Source: Rubrivivax sp.
Lineage (GTDB): Bacteria; Pseudomonadota; Gammaproteobacteria; Burkholderiales; Burkholderiaceae_C
Direction: 5' to 3'
DNA: 64,000 bases
NCBI GenBank assembly: GCA_030653385.1
Contig: JAURZM010000032.1
Span: 158,277-222,276 of the forward strand
The position numbers and the translations under genes are program-made. The first letter of the stretch is position 1. Each line of letters starts with the position of its first letter. Under the pieces are notes generated by a model. It had not been told where the DNA came from. It saw only the letters and a list, made by a program, of their open reading frames with translations, and searched no databases. Shown here piece after piece: positions 17,001 to 25,738 of this stretch.

Positions 17001-18170
17001 CTACTGGATCCACAGCCGGATGGCGTCCCAGGCGCGGCCGAAGATGCCGGCCAGACCCACCGGCTCCAGCACCACCAGTGGCCGCGAGGTGAGCACGGCG
17101 CCGCCGGCCGTCGTGACATTGACCTGCCCCACAGCCTGGCCCACCGTCAGCGGTGCCAGCAAGGGGTCGGTGCGCTGGATGGTGGTCTTCAGCTTGTCGC
17201 CTTCGCCCTTGGGCACGGTGACGATGAGGCCGCCGCTGGCGCCCAGCCTGGCTTCGGCCTTGTCGCCCTTCCACACCGGCACGGTGGCCATCGGCTTGCC
17301 GGCTTCGAACAGGCGCACCGCGTCCCAGGCCGACCAGCCCCAGTTCAGCAGCTTCTGGCTTTCTGCAGCACGGGCATCGCGGCTGTTGGTGCCCATCACC
17401 ACGCTCACCAGGCGCCGTTTGCCGGCCGGGGTGTCGCGCACCGCACTGGACACCAGGCAATAACCGGCGGCTTCGGTGTAGCCGGTTTTCATGCCGTCCA
17501 CCGCCGGGTCGCGGCCCAGCAGCATGTTGCGGTTGTCCTGCTTGATGTTGTTGTAGGTGTACTGGCGGATGCTGTACAGCGCGTAGTGCTCCGGGTGGTC
17601 GAGCACGATGCGTGCGCCCACCAGCGCCACGTCGCGGGCGCTGCTGTAGTGGCCCGCTTCCGACAGGCCCTCGGGGTTCTTGAACTGCGTGTTTTTCAGG
17701 CCCCAGGCCTGGGCCTGGCGGTTCATCGCAGTGACGAAGTTTTCCACCGTGCCACCCACGCCTTCGGCCAGTGCAACCGCGGCGTCGTTGCCGCTCTGCA
17801 CGATCAAGCCGCGCAGCAACTCGGCCACCGTGGGCTGCATCGTGGTGTCGATGAACATCAGCGAGCCACCGCCCTTGCGCTGCGCCCAGGCCCGCTGCGA
17901 CACGGGCAGGGTCTGTTCGAGCGTGAGCTTCTTGTCGCGCAGCGCGTTGAACACCAGGTAGGCGGTCATCAGCTTGGTCAGCGAAGCCGGGTCGGCCTGC
18001 GCGTCGGCTTCACGTTCGGCCAGCACCTGCATGCTGGACAGGTCCATCAGGATGTACTGGCGCGCGGCAATCTCGGGCGGCTGCGGTGTCTGCGCCAGGG
18101 CAGCGGTGGAAACCGTGGTCAGTGCCGCGGCAAGGGTGAAAGCCAGGAAGGTCGCAAAGAGTGATTTCAT
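17001..18170 (-). CDS. dacC: D-alanyl-D-alanine carboxypeptidase (PBP5/6 type)
   Basis: The 389-residue product has a signal peptide (cleavage after TAALAQ), the peptidase S11 motifs S63-LTK66, SGN at 126-128 and KTG at 228-230, a PBP5-type C-terminal beta domain (about 285-370) and a C-terminal amphipathic anchor (IFGRAWDAIRLWIQ). It trims the terminal D-alanine from peptidoglycan stem peptides in the periplasm. ATG 18170 gives the signal peptide directly. The name dacC follows common practice; dacA would be equally defensible. Confidence 0.92.
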   Translation of the reverse strand: MKSLFATFLAFTLAAALTTVSTAALAQTPQPPEIAARQYILMDLSSMQVLAEREADAQADPASLTKLMTAYLVFNALRDKKLTLEQTLPVSQRAWAQRKGGGSLMFIDTTMQPTVAELLRGLIVQSGNDAAVALAEGVGGTVENFVTAMNRQAQAWGLKNTQFKNPEGLSEAGHYSSARDVALVGARIVLDHPEHYALYSIRQYTYNNIKQDNRNMLLGRDPAVDGMKTGYTEAAGYCLVSSAVRDTPAGKRRLVSVVMGTNSRDARAAESQKLLNWGWSAWDAVRLFEAGKPMATVPVWKGDKAEARLGASGGLIVTVPKGEGDKLKTTIQRTDPLLAPLTVGQAVGQVNVTTAGGAVLTSRPLVVLEPVGLAGIFGRAWDAIRLWIQ

Positions 18171-18181
18171 GAAGTCGGGGT

Positions 18182-18814
18182 TCAGCCGGCAGCGCGTGAA
18201 GCCCACGCGCCGACGACGATCTGTTTGAGCACGGGCAGTTGCCCGTGGAAGAAGTGACCGGCGCCGGGCAGCACTGTCACGGGCAGGGCCTGCGGCCGCG
18301 CCCAGTCGAAGATGGCTGAGAGTGGCACCACGTCGTCGAGTTCCCCATGAATCACCACGGTGTCGGCCGGCACCGCCGGCACATCGAAGTTCTGCACCGC
18401 CGGGCCGACCAGCACGACACGCTCTGCGCTGAACTGCATCCGCGCCGAGCTTTGTGACGCGACTTGTGATGCCACGTAGCCACCAAACGAAAAACCGGCC
18501 AGCACCAGCGGCACACCGGCCTGGTGGTGGGCGCTCACCACGGCGAAGGCATCTTCGACTTCTCCCCGGCCTTCGTCCCAGCTGCCTTCTGATGCACCGA
18601 TGCCGCGGAAGTTGAAGCGCACGCTGGTGTAACCCAGCTGCACCAGCGCCCGCGCCAGGGTCTGCACGACCTTGTTGTCCATCGTGCCGCCGTGAAGCGG
18701 GTGCGGGTGGCAGACCACGGCCAGGCCGCGCGGTGCGCCCGGTGGCGTGTCGATGGCGCATTCGATGGCGCCGGCCGGGCCGGTGACCGTGGTGCGCTGC
18801 GTGGCGCTGTTCAT
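18182..18814 (-). CDS. Alpha/beta hydrolase (COG2945-like)
   Basis: The 210-residue product is a small alpha/beta hydrolase. The nucleophile serine is in AGFSFGGYVA, the acid in HGELDDVVP and the histidine in GAGHFFHGQLP. The N-terminal VVCHPHPLHGGTMDNKVVQ segment is typical of the COG2945 group, whose substrates are unknown. Its ATG overlaps the stop of the ferredoxin gene (ATGA at 18811-18814), so the two are co-translated. It sits 11 bp before the DD-carboxypeptidase gene and may be in the same transcript. Confidence 0.85.
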   Translation of the reverse strand: MNSATQRTTVTGPAGAIECAIDTPPGAPRGLAVVCHPHPLHGGTMDNKVVQTLARALVQLGYTSVRFNFRGIGASEGSWDEGRGEVEDAFAVVSAHHQAGVPLVLAGFSFGGYVASQVASQSSARMQFSAERVVLVGPAVQNFDVPAVPADTVVIHGELDDVVPLSAIFDWARPQALPVTVLPGAGHFFHGQLPVLKQIVVGAWASRAAG

Positions 18815-19137
18815 CGGCCGACGTTCGGTGCCAGCAGCAAACGCTGCACCGCCTGGCCGTTTTTCAGGTGGCTGTCGACGATCTCGTCGATGTCGTCGGT
18901 GTCGACGAAGGTGTACCAGGTCTCTTCGGGGTAGACCACGGCCACCGGACCACCGGCACAACGGTCCAGGCAGCCGGCCTTGTTGACACGCACACCGCCC
19001 GGGCCGGCCAGGCCCAGCGACTTGACACGCGACTTGCAGTGGTCGAAGGCGGCCTGCGCGCCCTGGTGCGCGCAGCAGGCTTCGCCGTTGCTGCGTTCGT
19101 TCAAGCAGAAGAACACATGGTGTTTGTAGTAGCTCAT
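18811..19137 (-). CDS. Thioredoxin-like [2Fe-2S] ferredoxin
   Basis: The 108-residue product matches the thioredoxin-fold ferredoxins: FFCLNERSNGEACC near the start and the second cysteine pair in NKAGCLDRCAGGPVAVVYPE. The four cluster ligands are likely C11, one of the early CC pair, and C56/C60 or so. It transfers electrons in the cytoplasm; the partner is unknown. It overlaps the downstream alpha/beta hydrolase by four bases. ATG 19137 was chosen by family start (MSYYKHHVFFC). Confidence 0.88.
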   Translation of the reverse strand: MSYYKHHVFFCLNERSNGEACCAHQGAQAAFDHCKSRVKSLGLAGPGGVRVNKAGCLDRCAGGPVAVVYPEETWYTFVDTDDIDEIVDSHLKNGQAVQRLLLAPNVGR

Positions 19138-19174
19138 GCGCAGGATTGTAGGGAAGGGCCTGCTTGCGCCTGTC

Positions 19175-20299
19175 CTAGCGAGACCCCGTGCGAGACCCCA
19201 GGCGCGACAGCAGCCAGGCCATCGCGGCATAGGGCCACATCCAGCCGATCCACTGCGCCAGGCCGTGGAAGCGCACGAAGCGGCCCTGCTCCCACGCACG
19301 CAGGCTCTGTGCGAAGTAGGGGTCGTCGGGCGCCTGCGCAACGCCCACCACCAGCCCGGTCAGCGCCACCAGCCCGACACCCGACACCAGGCGGCGCGAC
19401 ATCGGCACCAGCAGCAGCGACAGTGCCGTGCCCAACAGCAAACCCGGCATGGTGCGTGGGCCCAGCCAGGCCCAGATGTGCTCGGGCCCGAAGTTCAGCG
19501 CCGTGGACAAGGCCATCGCCGCCATGGCCAGGGCCAGCGCGCCCAGTGCCATCACCAGCCGACGCCAGCCGGGTGCCACCACCGAATAGGCCACCACAGC
19601 CGGTGCCAGCAGGCCCAGGGCCACGATCAGCAACTCGGTCAAGGGCCGCAGCGGTGAAGCCGGCGGCGCCGCAGCGGCCAGCAACTCGTAGGCCGGCTCG
19701 GCCCAGGGCACACCGAGCAGCGCCTGGGCCAGCCATTCGCGCAGCCGCTCGCCCACCTGGCCCAGGCCCAAGGGCACCGGCGCCGGAAAGAGCAGGCCCA
19801 CCGGCCACAGCACCAGCAGCGCCAGCGCCACCGCCGCGTCGCCCGAGAACCAGCGAGCGCGCAGGGTGTTCCAGCGGTCCACCAGACCGGCCGCGTGCAG
19901 TGCCAGCGCCAGCACCGTGCCCGCCGCAGCCCCGGCGGCGTTCATGGCCAGGTCTTCGCGTGCCGGCACGCGGCCGGGCAGGAACTGCTGCAGCACTTCG
20001 CAGTGGTAGGACAGGCCCGTGGCCAGCAACAGCGCCAGCAGCACGGCAGCACGGGCGCCTACGCCGCTGCGCAGCGCGGCCAGCGTGATCAGCGCACCCA
20101 GGGGCAGGTAGCCCAGCAGGTTGGAGCCCACGTCGAAGGGCGACTGGTACAGCGCCGACGGCAGCGCGGCCAGCGCCCACAGGGTCTGTCCGGGCGGCCA
20201 TCGCCAGCCGGCAAAAGGGTAGAGGCTGGCATACAGCACCAGCGCCGCGTAAACCAGTGCCAGCAGGGTGGCCGAACTGCGATGGCGCGCGTTTGCCAC
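19175..20299 (-). CDS. VanZ-family membrane protein
   Basis: The 374-residue product is strongly hydrophobic with about ten membrane segments. The N-terminal half has the VanZ pattern: a helix with YASLYPFAGW, then DVGSNLLGYLPLG and SYHCEVLQQFLPGRVPAREDLAMNA (only partly quoted here as key residues C, E, Q and R). VanZ-like proteins have no firmly known function outside teicoplanin resistance. It follows hemJ by 9 bp on the minus strand and is probably in its transcript. The C-terminal half has no recognisable domain. Confidence 0.78.
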   Translation of the reverse strand: MANARHRSSATLLALVYAALVLYASLYPFAGWRWPPGQTLWALAALPSALYQSPFDVGSNLLGYLPLGALITLAALRSGVGARAAVLLALLLATGLSYHCEVLQQFLPGRVPAREDLAMNAAGAAAGTVLALALHAAGLVDRWNTLRARWFSGDAAVALALLVLWPVGLLFPAPVPLGLGQVGERLREWLAQALLGVPWAEPAYELLAAAAPPASPLRPLTELLIVALGLLAPAVVAYSVVAPGWRRLVMALGALALAMAAMALSTALNFGPEHIWAWLGPRTMPGLLLGTALSLLLVPMSRRLVSGVGLVALTGLVVGVAQAPDDPYFAQSLRAWEQGRFVRFHGLAQWIGWMWPYAAMAWLLSRLGSRTGSR

Positions 20300-20308
20300 C
20301 GGCGTGCC

Positions 20309-20743
20309 CTAAAACGGCTTCACAACCACCAGCACCACCGTGGCCGCGAACAAGAGCACCGAGGTTTCGTTGAAAACCCGGAACCACTTGTGGCTGCGTT
20401 TGTTGGACAGTTGCTCGAAGCTGCGCATCAAGGTGCGGCACATGTGGTGGTAGCCCACCGCGCCCACCACCAGCAGCAACTTGGCGTGGATCCAGCCCTG
20501 GCCCTTGCCGATGCCATAACCCAGCCACAACCACAGGCCGAGCACCAGCGCGGGCACCATCAGAAGGCTCGAAAAGCGATACAGCTTGCGGGCCATCAGC
20601 AGCAGGCGTTCACGTTCGGCGTGGCTGTCGGGTGGCACCATGGCCAGGTTGACAAACAGCCGCGGCATGTAGAAGAGGCCCGCAAACCAGCTCGCCACGA
20701 AGATGATGTGAAAGGCCTTGACCCAGAGGTAACCGCTGCTCAT
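20309..20743 (-). CDS. hemJ: Protoporphyrinogen oxidase HemJ-like membrane protein
   Basis: The 144-residue product has four membrane helices and the HemJ/UPF0093 signature: LWVKAFHIIFVASWFAGLFY near the start with its conserved histidine, then LMARKLYRFSSLLMVPAL and HAKLLLV. HemJ oxidises protoporphyrinogen IX in heme synthesis. The neighbouring divergent gene is hemB, another heme gene, which supports the call over a CopD-like protein. ATG 20743 gives the family start. A candidate small RNA ends 23 bp upstream of it on the same strand. Confidence 0.88.
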   Translation of the reverse strand: MSSGYLWVKAFHIIFVASWFAGLFYMPRLFVNLAMVPPDSHAERERLLLMARKLYRFSSLLMVPALVLGLWLWLGYGIGKGQGWIHAKLLLVVGAVGYHHMCRTLMRSFEQLSNKRSHKWFRVFNETSVLLFAATVVLVVVKPF

Positions 20744-20765
20744 GGCTTGCATTATCGCGGGCACC

Positions 20766-20795
20766 AAAAAAAGAGCCCCGGCCGAAGCCGGGGCT
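20766..20795 (-). terminator. Intrinsic terminator upstream of hemJ
   Basis: A perfect 9-bp stem (AGCCCCGGC/GCCGGGGCT, loop of four at 20783-20786) is followed, in minus-strand sense, by a run of seven T (20766-20772). This is a textbook Rho-independent terminator. It lies upstream of hemJ, so it does not end a known gene and must terminate a short transcript that starts between hemJ and hemB. Confidence 0.85.
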
Positions 20796-20878
20796 GGCAA
20801 GCCTTATCGCTGTCATCACGCTAAGGCACCTGCTCAGGGAGGAAAAGCAGGGAATGACAACCTCGCAGCTATCATTCA
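20766..20878 (-). ncRNA. Candidate structured small RNA (or attenuated hemJ leader)
   Basis: On the minus strand this 113-nt stretch can fold into three consecutive stem-loops followed by an intrinsic terminator. Stem 1 is 20852-20877 (GAATGATA pairing with TGTCATTC). Stem 2 is 20829-20851 (CCTGCT/AGCAGG) with a pyrimidine-rich loop containing CCUCC. Stem 3 is 20801-20827 (GCCTTA/TAAGGC). The terminator is 20766-20795. A TAAAGT hexamer at 20885-20890 would start transcription near 20878. The CCUCC loop is an anti-Shine-Dalgarno motif common in base-pairing small RNAs. It could instead be a regulated 5' leader of hemJ. No named family is recognised. Confidence 0.6.
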
Positions 20879-20891
20879 CCGACCACTTTAG

Positions 20892-21971
<1,080 letters not shown>

Positions 21972-22007
21972 ACTGCGCGCGGGCGCACAGACGGCAGCAG
22001 CAGACCC

Positions 22008-23108
22008 ATGCGCATCTTCCATGTGCTGGGCGAACAGTTCATCGAACTCGATGAATTGCCCGAGTTGCTGCCCGATCACGGATTTTTGTGGGTGGGCAGC
22101 GCGCGGCGCGAGTTCGAGGTGCGTTCACTTGAGGTGCAGACGGCGTTGCAGCGCTGGGTGGGCGGTCAGCTGGTGGACCTGCACATCTCCGACCTGCTGA
22201 ACAACCAGCTGCCCAGCCACTTCGACTACACCTCGTGGTACGACCTGATGGTCTTTCGCCGCCTGGCCGCGGGTGCCGGCAGCGAGAGCCTGTTCCTGGG
22301 CGAAAACAGCGGCACGTTGGCCAGCGCGCGCCAGGCGCTGAGCGACATCGACACCAGCCCCGTCGGCTTCGCGGTTTTCGACCGCGTGCTGGTCACGGTG
22401 CACCCGGCCGACTGCGCGGTGCGCGACTTCTTTGCCCAGCGCCTGCTGTCGCTGTCGGCCTCGGCCGAAACACGCGGCAACGCGCGCATGCCAGCCGGTC
22501 CGGCCGACCTTATGCTGCGCATGATCAACCACATGGTCGACGGTTATCTCGACCTGCGGCGCCTGCTGACGCGGCAACTGGGCTACCTTCAGCAGGAATT
22601 GCTGAACCCACGCAGCCGATTCGACGACTGGGGCGTGCTGCTGGAGTCGCGCAATGCGCTGCACCTGCTGGAAGACGTGTGCGAAGACCAGCGCAGTGCG
22701 GTGCAGGAATGGATCGACGCACTCGACGAATGGCCCGACGAAGCCAATGCCCAAGCGCGCCGCGAACGTGAGCTGCTGCGGGTGCGTTCACGCGACGTGC
22801 TCGAACACGTGGAACGCGTGCTGACGCATGTCCGGCGTCTGGAACACAGTGCTGAAACCGCGGTGCAGATGCACTTCTCGGCGCTGGGCCACCGCACCAA
22901 CGACATCATGCGCACGCTGACCGTGCTGACGGCCATCTTTCTGCCGCTGAACCTGATCACCGGGTTTTTCGGCATGAACTTCGACGGCCTGCCGTTCATC
23001 CACGAAAGCACGGGTGTCTGGGTGGCCGTGGGGCTGATGCTGGCCGTGGCGGTGGTGCTGTGGTTGGTGTTCCGGCGCCAGCGTTTCATCGGCGGCGGCG
23101 ACACATGA
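22008..23108 (+). CDS. CorA-family divalent metal transporter
   Basis: The 366-residue product has a large cytoplasmic N-domain, a long helix with charged repeats (ARRERELLRVRSRDVLEHVE) and two C-terminal membrane helices. The selectivity motif GMN follows the first (FLPLNLITGFFGMNFDG). CorA channels carry Mg2+ and sometimes Co2+ or Ni2+; the ZntB-like branch exports zinc, so the direction is not sure. The gene follows hemB by 36 bp on the same strand and could supply Mg2+, which the magnesium-type HemB needs, but that link is speculative. Confidence 0.85.
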   Translation: MRIFHVLGEQFIELDELPELLPDHGFLWVGSARREFEVRSLEVQTALQRWVGGQLVDLHISDLLNNQLPSHFDYTSWYDLMVFRRLAAGAGSESLFLGENSGTLASARQALSDIDTSPVGFAVFDRVLVTVHPADCAVRDFFAQRLLSLSASAETRGNARMPAGPADLMLRMINHMVDGYLDLRRLLTRQLGYLQQELLNPRSRFDDWGVLLESRNALHLLEDVCEDQRSAVQEWIDALDEWPDEANAQARRERELLRVRSRDVLEHVERVLTHVRRLEHSAETAVQMHFSALGHRTNDIMRTLTVLTAIFLPLNLITGFFGMNFDGLPFIHESTGVWVAVGLMLAVAVVLWLVFRRQRFIGGGDT

Positions 23109-23124
23109 TGGCCTGCCGCCCCAG

Positions 23125-24042
23125 GTGGCCGGACCCTCGGTGAGGCCCAACAGCCGCCAGCTCTGGATCCTGCTGATCCTGACGCTGGTGTGGGGCCTGA
23201 ACTGGCCGGTGATGAAGGTGGGTGTCAGCGGCCTGCCGGGGGCGCCCATGGCCTACCCGCCACTGAGTTTTCGCGCGCTGTCGATGTGGTTGGGCCTGCC
23301 GGTGCTGGGCCTGGCGCTGCTGGCGCTGAAGGTGCCCTTTGCCGTGCCACGCAAACACTGGCTGGAAGTGGGCAAGCTGGCGGCATTGAACATGGTCGTC
23401 TGGCATATCGTGGTCATCCTGGCGGTGCAGCAGCTGACCTCGGGACGGTCGGCGATCCTGGGTTACACGATGCCGGTGTTTGCTGCGCTGTGGGGCCGCT
23501 GGGCTTACGGCGAAAGGCTCGGCTGGATGCAGTTTGCCGGTGTCGCGGCTGCCGGGCTGGGTGTGGTTCTGCTGCTGTCGGGCGAATTCAACAGCCTGTC
23601 GGGTGCGCCGCTGGCTGCGCTGGCGGTGGTCGTGTCGGCGGCCATCTGGGCGGTGGGCACACACCGGCTGCGCCGCTCGACGCTGGACGTGCCGCTGCTG
23701 ACCCTGGTGTTCTGGATGACGGTGTGCACGGCGGTGTTGATGGCCGTGTTGTCGCTGGTCTTCGAACGCAACGTCTGGCGGGCGCCCGAGCCGCATGTCT
23801 GGGGCGCCATCGTCTACAACGCCGTGGGGGTGTTCGGCTTTGCCCACGCTGCCTGGTTCTACCTGGCGCGCACGATGCCGCCGGTGGCCAGTTCGATCAG
23901 CGTGATGCTGATTCCGGTGCTGGGTGTGTTCAGCGGCGCGCTGCTGCTTGGCGAATTGCTGCACTGGCAGGACTGGGCTGCGGTGGTGCTGATGGTGTTG
24001 GCCATCGGCCTGGTGCTGCTGAAGCGCAGGCCACCGGCCTGA
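23125..24042 (+). CDS. EamA-family (DMT) transporter
   Basis: The 305-residue product has ten membrane segments arranged as two EamA repeats, with the typical LTLVWGLNWPVMKVG at the start and SISVMLIPVLGVFSGALLLG in the second repeat. Members export amino acids or other metabolites from the inner membrane; the substrate is unknown. The GTG at 23125 was taken as start; a GTG five codons later is equally possible. It lies 16 bp after the CorA-like gene. Confidence 0.82.
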   Translation: MAGPSVRPNSRQLWILLILTLVWGLNWPVMKVGVSGLPGAPMAYPPLSFRALSMWLGLPVLGLALLALKVPFAVPRKHWLEVGKLAALNMVVWHIVVILAVQQLTSGRSAILGYTMPVFAALWGRWAYGERLGWMQFAGVAAAGLGVVLLLSGEFNSLSGAPLAALAVVVSAAIWAVGTHRLRRSTLDVPLLTLVFWMTVCTAVLMAVLSLVFERNVWRAPEPHVWGAIVYNAVGVFGFAHAAWFYLARTMPPVASSISVMLIPVLGVFSGALLLGELLHWQDWAAVVLMVLAIGLVLLKRRPPA

Positions 24043-24076
24043 GCGGCCTGGAGCGGCCTGAAGGGCGCCGCTTGTG

Positions 24077-24769
24077 TCAGCGTCGGCCGGCCCATGCCGC
24101 CGCCACCGCCAGGGCAGCCGCGGTCAGCGGCACGGCCGCTTGCCAACTGCCCATCGTGGCCAAGGTGGCTGCGCTCATCGCGCACCAGGTCAGGGGCAGC
24201 GGCCACAGCAAGCGAAGCAGGGTCTGTGTGCGCGGGTTGTCGGCATTCAGCAGCAGCAGCACTGCCAGCGAGCCGATCGCCGTGGGGTCGGGTGCGAGGC
24301 CGAAAAATTCGGCCTGCTGCCAGGGTCGGCCGTCGGCCAGCGCCAGCATGGGGTGCATCAACAAGGCCCACAGCGCCAGGCCCAGGCCAACCCACCGCCG
24401 CCACGCCTGGCGGCTGGTGTGCGGCGTCGCGTGTGTGGCCAGCCTCGTGGCCAAGATCAGCCAGCCCACGCCCTGCACTGCGAAGGCCACGGCGTAGCCG
24501 GATGCGACCCACTGGATGGGCGCAAAACGTTGCCACAGAAAAGCCCAGGCCACAAAAAAACAGCACAGCGACAGCGCCACGGCGGCGCTGCGCCAGGTGC
24601 GCAAACCTGCGGTGTTGCGCCGGGCCAGCCAGAGCCAGCCCAGGCCGGCCCCCAGCAGCAGCGGCTGTGCAGGCCACGCTTCCCGGTTGATCGACTCGAA
24701 CAGCCGCCAGTAGATGCGCGGCGAAAACATCAGCAGGTCAGACGGTCGGTAGCTCCACCACTCGTCCAC
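24077..24769 (-). CDS. DUF6064-like membrane protein
   Basis: The 230-residue product has about six membrane segments and starts with a FSPRIYWRLFESINREAWPAQ-type region (key residues F, Y, W, R, E, W, P), followed by WQRFAPIQWVASGYAVAF, which matches DUF6064 proteins. The function is not known. The start at GTG 24769 is tentative. It is convergent with the EamA gene and lies downstream of the aldo/keto reductase only in the sense of sharing its strand 15 bp away. Confidence 0.65.
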   Translation of the reverse strand: MDEWWSYRPSDLLMFSPRIYWRLFESINREAWPAQPLLLGAGLGWLWLARRNTAGLRTWRSAAVALSLCCFFVAWAFLWQRFAPIQWVASGYAVAFAVQGVGWLILATRLATHATPHTSRQAWRRWVGLGLALWALLMHPMLALADGRPWQQAEFFGLAPDPTAIGSLAVLLLLNADNPRTQTLLRLLWPLPLTWCAMSAATLATMGSWQAAVPLTAAALAVAAAWAGRR

Positions 24770-24784
24770 CGCGCGGCCCGCTTT

Positions 24785-25714
24785 TCAGAGCGCAGCCACG
24801 TCGCGGGCCATGCGCGCACGCAAGGCGGCATCAGGCATGCGACCGCGTGCGGCGGCCATGTTCTGCAGCAGATGCGCGGGCTGGCTGGTGGCCGGTATCG
24901 CGCAGGTCACCGCCGGGTGCGTGACGACAAACTTCAGCGCCACCTGTGCCCAGTGGCTGCAGTCGATGTCGGCCGCCCAGCCCGGCAGCCGGTGGCGCGC
25001 CAGCTGCCGCAGCAATGCACCTTCACGGAAGGGCCGGTTGACGAGCACCGCGATGCCGCGTTCCTGGGCCCGCGGCAGGATGCGCTGCTCCACTTCACGG
25101 TCGAGCAGGTTGTAGCTGATCTGCACGAAGTCGACGGGCTGGGTGCGCATCACCTCTTCGATCTGCGTGTGGCGGCGGCCTTCCGAGGTGGTGATGCCCA
25201 CGTAGCGCAGCCGGCCGTCGGCCTTCATCTGCAGCAGGCTTGGCAGGTGGGCCTGCCATGACAGCAGGTTGTGCACCTGCATCAGGTCGAAACGGGGCAC
25301 ACCCCAGTGCTGGCGCGAGGCTTCCATCTGCGCGTCGCCACGGTCGACGTCGCCGATCCACACCTTCTCGGCCGAGAACAGCGCCGCCGGGCGCCCGATC
25401 TGCTGCAGCGCGTGGCCGATGGTGGCCTGCGATGAACCGTACATCGGCGAACTGTCGATCAGCCGCCCACCTTCGGCAAAAAAGGCTCTCACGACCTGTG
25501 TGCAGGTGTCGCGCGCACCGCGGTCCTGGCCGACGTTGAAGGTGATCCAGCTGCCCAGGCCGACAACGGGCAGGGCTTCGCCGCTGGACGGCACACGGCG
25601 TGTCATCGGGCCGGGCGTGCCCTGCGCACCGGCGAGCGATGCGTTGGCCAGGGCGGTGCCGGCCAGGCCCAGCAGGCACAGGCGGCGTTGGCGATCACAA
25701 GGTTGGGGTGTCAT
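24785..25714 (-). CDS. Aldo/keto reductase with a Tat-like signal
   Basis: The product, about 309 residues, has an N-terminal Tat-like segment (RQRRLCLLGLAGTALANASL) and an aldo/keto reductase barrel. D and Y of the catalytic set are in LIDSSPMYGSSQ; QVHNLLSW replaces the usual H-containing DLLQVH strand; and FVVTHPAVTCAIPATSQPAH is the C-terminal NADP region. A periplasmic location would be odd for an NADPH enzyme, so it may bind another cofactor or substrate. ATG 25714 is used; a TTG at 25729 has a better-placed ribosome-binding site (AGAGGA) and is possible. Confidence 0.8.
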   Translation of the reverse strand: MTPQPCDRQRRLCLLGLAGTALANASLAGAQGTPGPMTRRVPSSGEALPVVGLGSWITFNVGQDRGARDTCTQVVRAFFAEGGRLIDSSPMYGSSQATIGHALQQIGRPAALFSAEKVWIGDVDRGDAQMEASRQHWGVPRFDLMQVHNLLSWQAHLPSLLQMKADGRLRYVGITTSEGRRHTQIEEVMRTQPVDFVQISYNLLDREVEQRILPRAQERGIAVLVNRPFREGALLRQLARHRLPGWAADIDCSHWAQVALKFVVTHPAVTCAIPATSQPAHLLQNMAAARGRMPDAALRARMARDVAAL

Positions 25715-25738
25715 CGAACTGCCACTCAAACCTTCCTC

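Noticed and set aside
20766..20795. Reading the hemJ-hemB hairpin as a plus-strand terminator
   Set aside because: In the plus direction the stem is followed by GGCAAGCC, not a T-run. The T-run is only on the minus strand.
24074..25261. Long plus-strand frame across the DUF6064 and aldo/keto reductase genes
   Set aside because: Gln/Arg/His-rich and without family features; sense-strand genes explain the region.
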